Source: CAYFVU01 sp964594775 (GTDB taxonomy: Bacteria; Spirochaetota; Spirochaetia; DSM-16054; Sediminispirochaetaceae). From it: a DNA stretch of 64,000 nucleotides. Positions within the stretch are counted from its first letter, which is position 1, and each line of letters opens with the position of its first letter. The stretch covers positions 8,807 to 72,806 of the forward strand of contig CAZQNO010000007.1 in NCBI GenBank assembly GCA_964594775.1, written 5' to 3'. The translations under genes and the position numbers were made by a program. The notes under the pieces are model-generated. The model saw only the letters and a program-made list of their open reading frames with translations. It made no database searches and was not told the origin of the DNA. Positions 63,968 to 64,000 of the stretch are shown one piece after another.

Positions 63968-64000
63968 GCCCGGCGACGACCGACTCTCCCACCTACAGAT
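63968..64000 (-). rRNA. rrf: 5S ribosomal RNA, 3' end only
   Basis: On the minus strand the last 33 bases read as the typical 3' end of bacterial 5S rRNA, with GGTGGGAGAGT followed by GGTCGTCGCCGGGC and then TTTTTTT. The 5' part lies beyond the right edge, where 23S and 16S genes are expected in the usual order. Helix I of 5S next to the T-run could itself act as the terminator. Confidence 0.85.

Overview
The window is chromosomal DNA from a spirochaete. The evidence is a single long motility cluster in the gene order described for Borrelia and Treponema (flgB-flgC-fliE-fliF-fliG-fliH-fliI-fliJ-flbB-fliK-flgD-flgE-flbD-motA-motB-fliL-fliM-fliY-fliO-fliP-fliQ-fliR-flhB-flhA-flhF-flhG-whiG). 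It includes flbB, a spirochaete periplasmic-flagellum collar gene, and a CheC-type FliY. The base composition looks moderately GC-rich (not computed), which fits a free-living member of the Spirochaetia better than Borrelia or T. pallidum. No species name can be given from the sequence alone.

Layout. (1) 1-3941, plus strand: the end of a signal peptidase I gene, an FtsI-type penicillin-binding protein with a C-terminal PASTA domain, and a DUF115 protein, closed by an intrinsic terminator at 4001-4041. (2) 4040-50609, minus strand: about 46.5 kb of genes all facing one way, with gaps under 140 bp and many 4-bp ATGA/GTGA overlaps. Read in the direction of transcription it begins with the division/cell-wall (dcw) genes mraZ-rsmH-ftsL-murF-mraY-ftsW-ftsQ-ftsA-ftsZ. 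These are followed by xerD, a TPR lipoprotein, dprA, xerC, hslV and hslU, then the whole flagellar cluster. The run ends with whiG (sigma-28), a FapA/DUF342 gene, two small genes of unknown function, a short Hsp70, a J-domain/HEAT protein and a CheA-like kinase. mraZ has a good sigma-70 promoter and a 10-bp-periodic set of MraZ boxes. (3) 50778-55845: a small unknown gene, then a glycan group with a GH57 branching enzyme, a DUF4912 protein and a divergent second GH57 (DUF3536) protein. (4) 55811-63579, minus strand: cheW, a DegT-fold protein lacking the PLP lysine, NAD kinase, recN, two unknown spirochaete-type proteins, an inactive-looking M23 protein and a methyltransferase. (5) 63580-64000: a gene-free stretch with the cheW promoter, a branched structured element, and the 3' end of a 5S rRNA gene running in from the right edge.

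How the genes work together. The flagellar cluster supplies the MS ring and switch, the export gate and its ATPase, rod and hook parts, the stator, and the FlhF/FlhG number-and-place control. It finishes with its own sigma-28. The dcw genes head the same directional run, so division and motility genes may be co-read or supercoil-coupled. The most notable single observation is that FlgE has no cysteine at all. The residue at position 178, the site of the lysinoalanine hook cross-link in Treponema denticola, is serine, although Lys165 and Asn179 are kept. Other points worth checking are the DegT-like pseudoenzyme, the Hsp70/J-HEAT/CheA gene group, a G10 tract in the leader of a flagellar-cluster gene, and the branched element next to the 5S gene.
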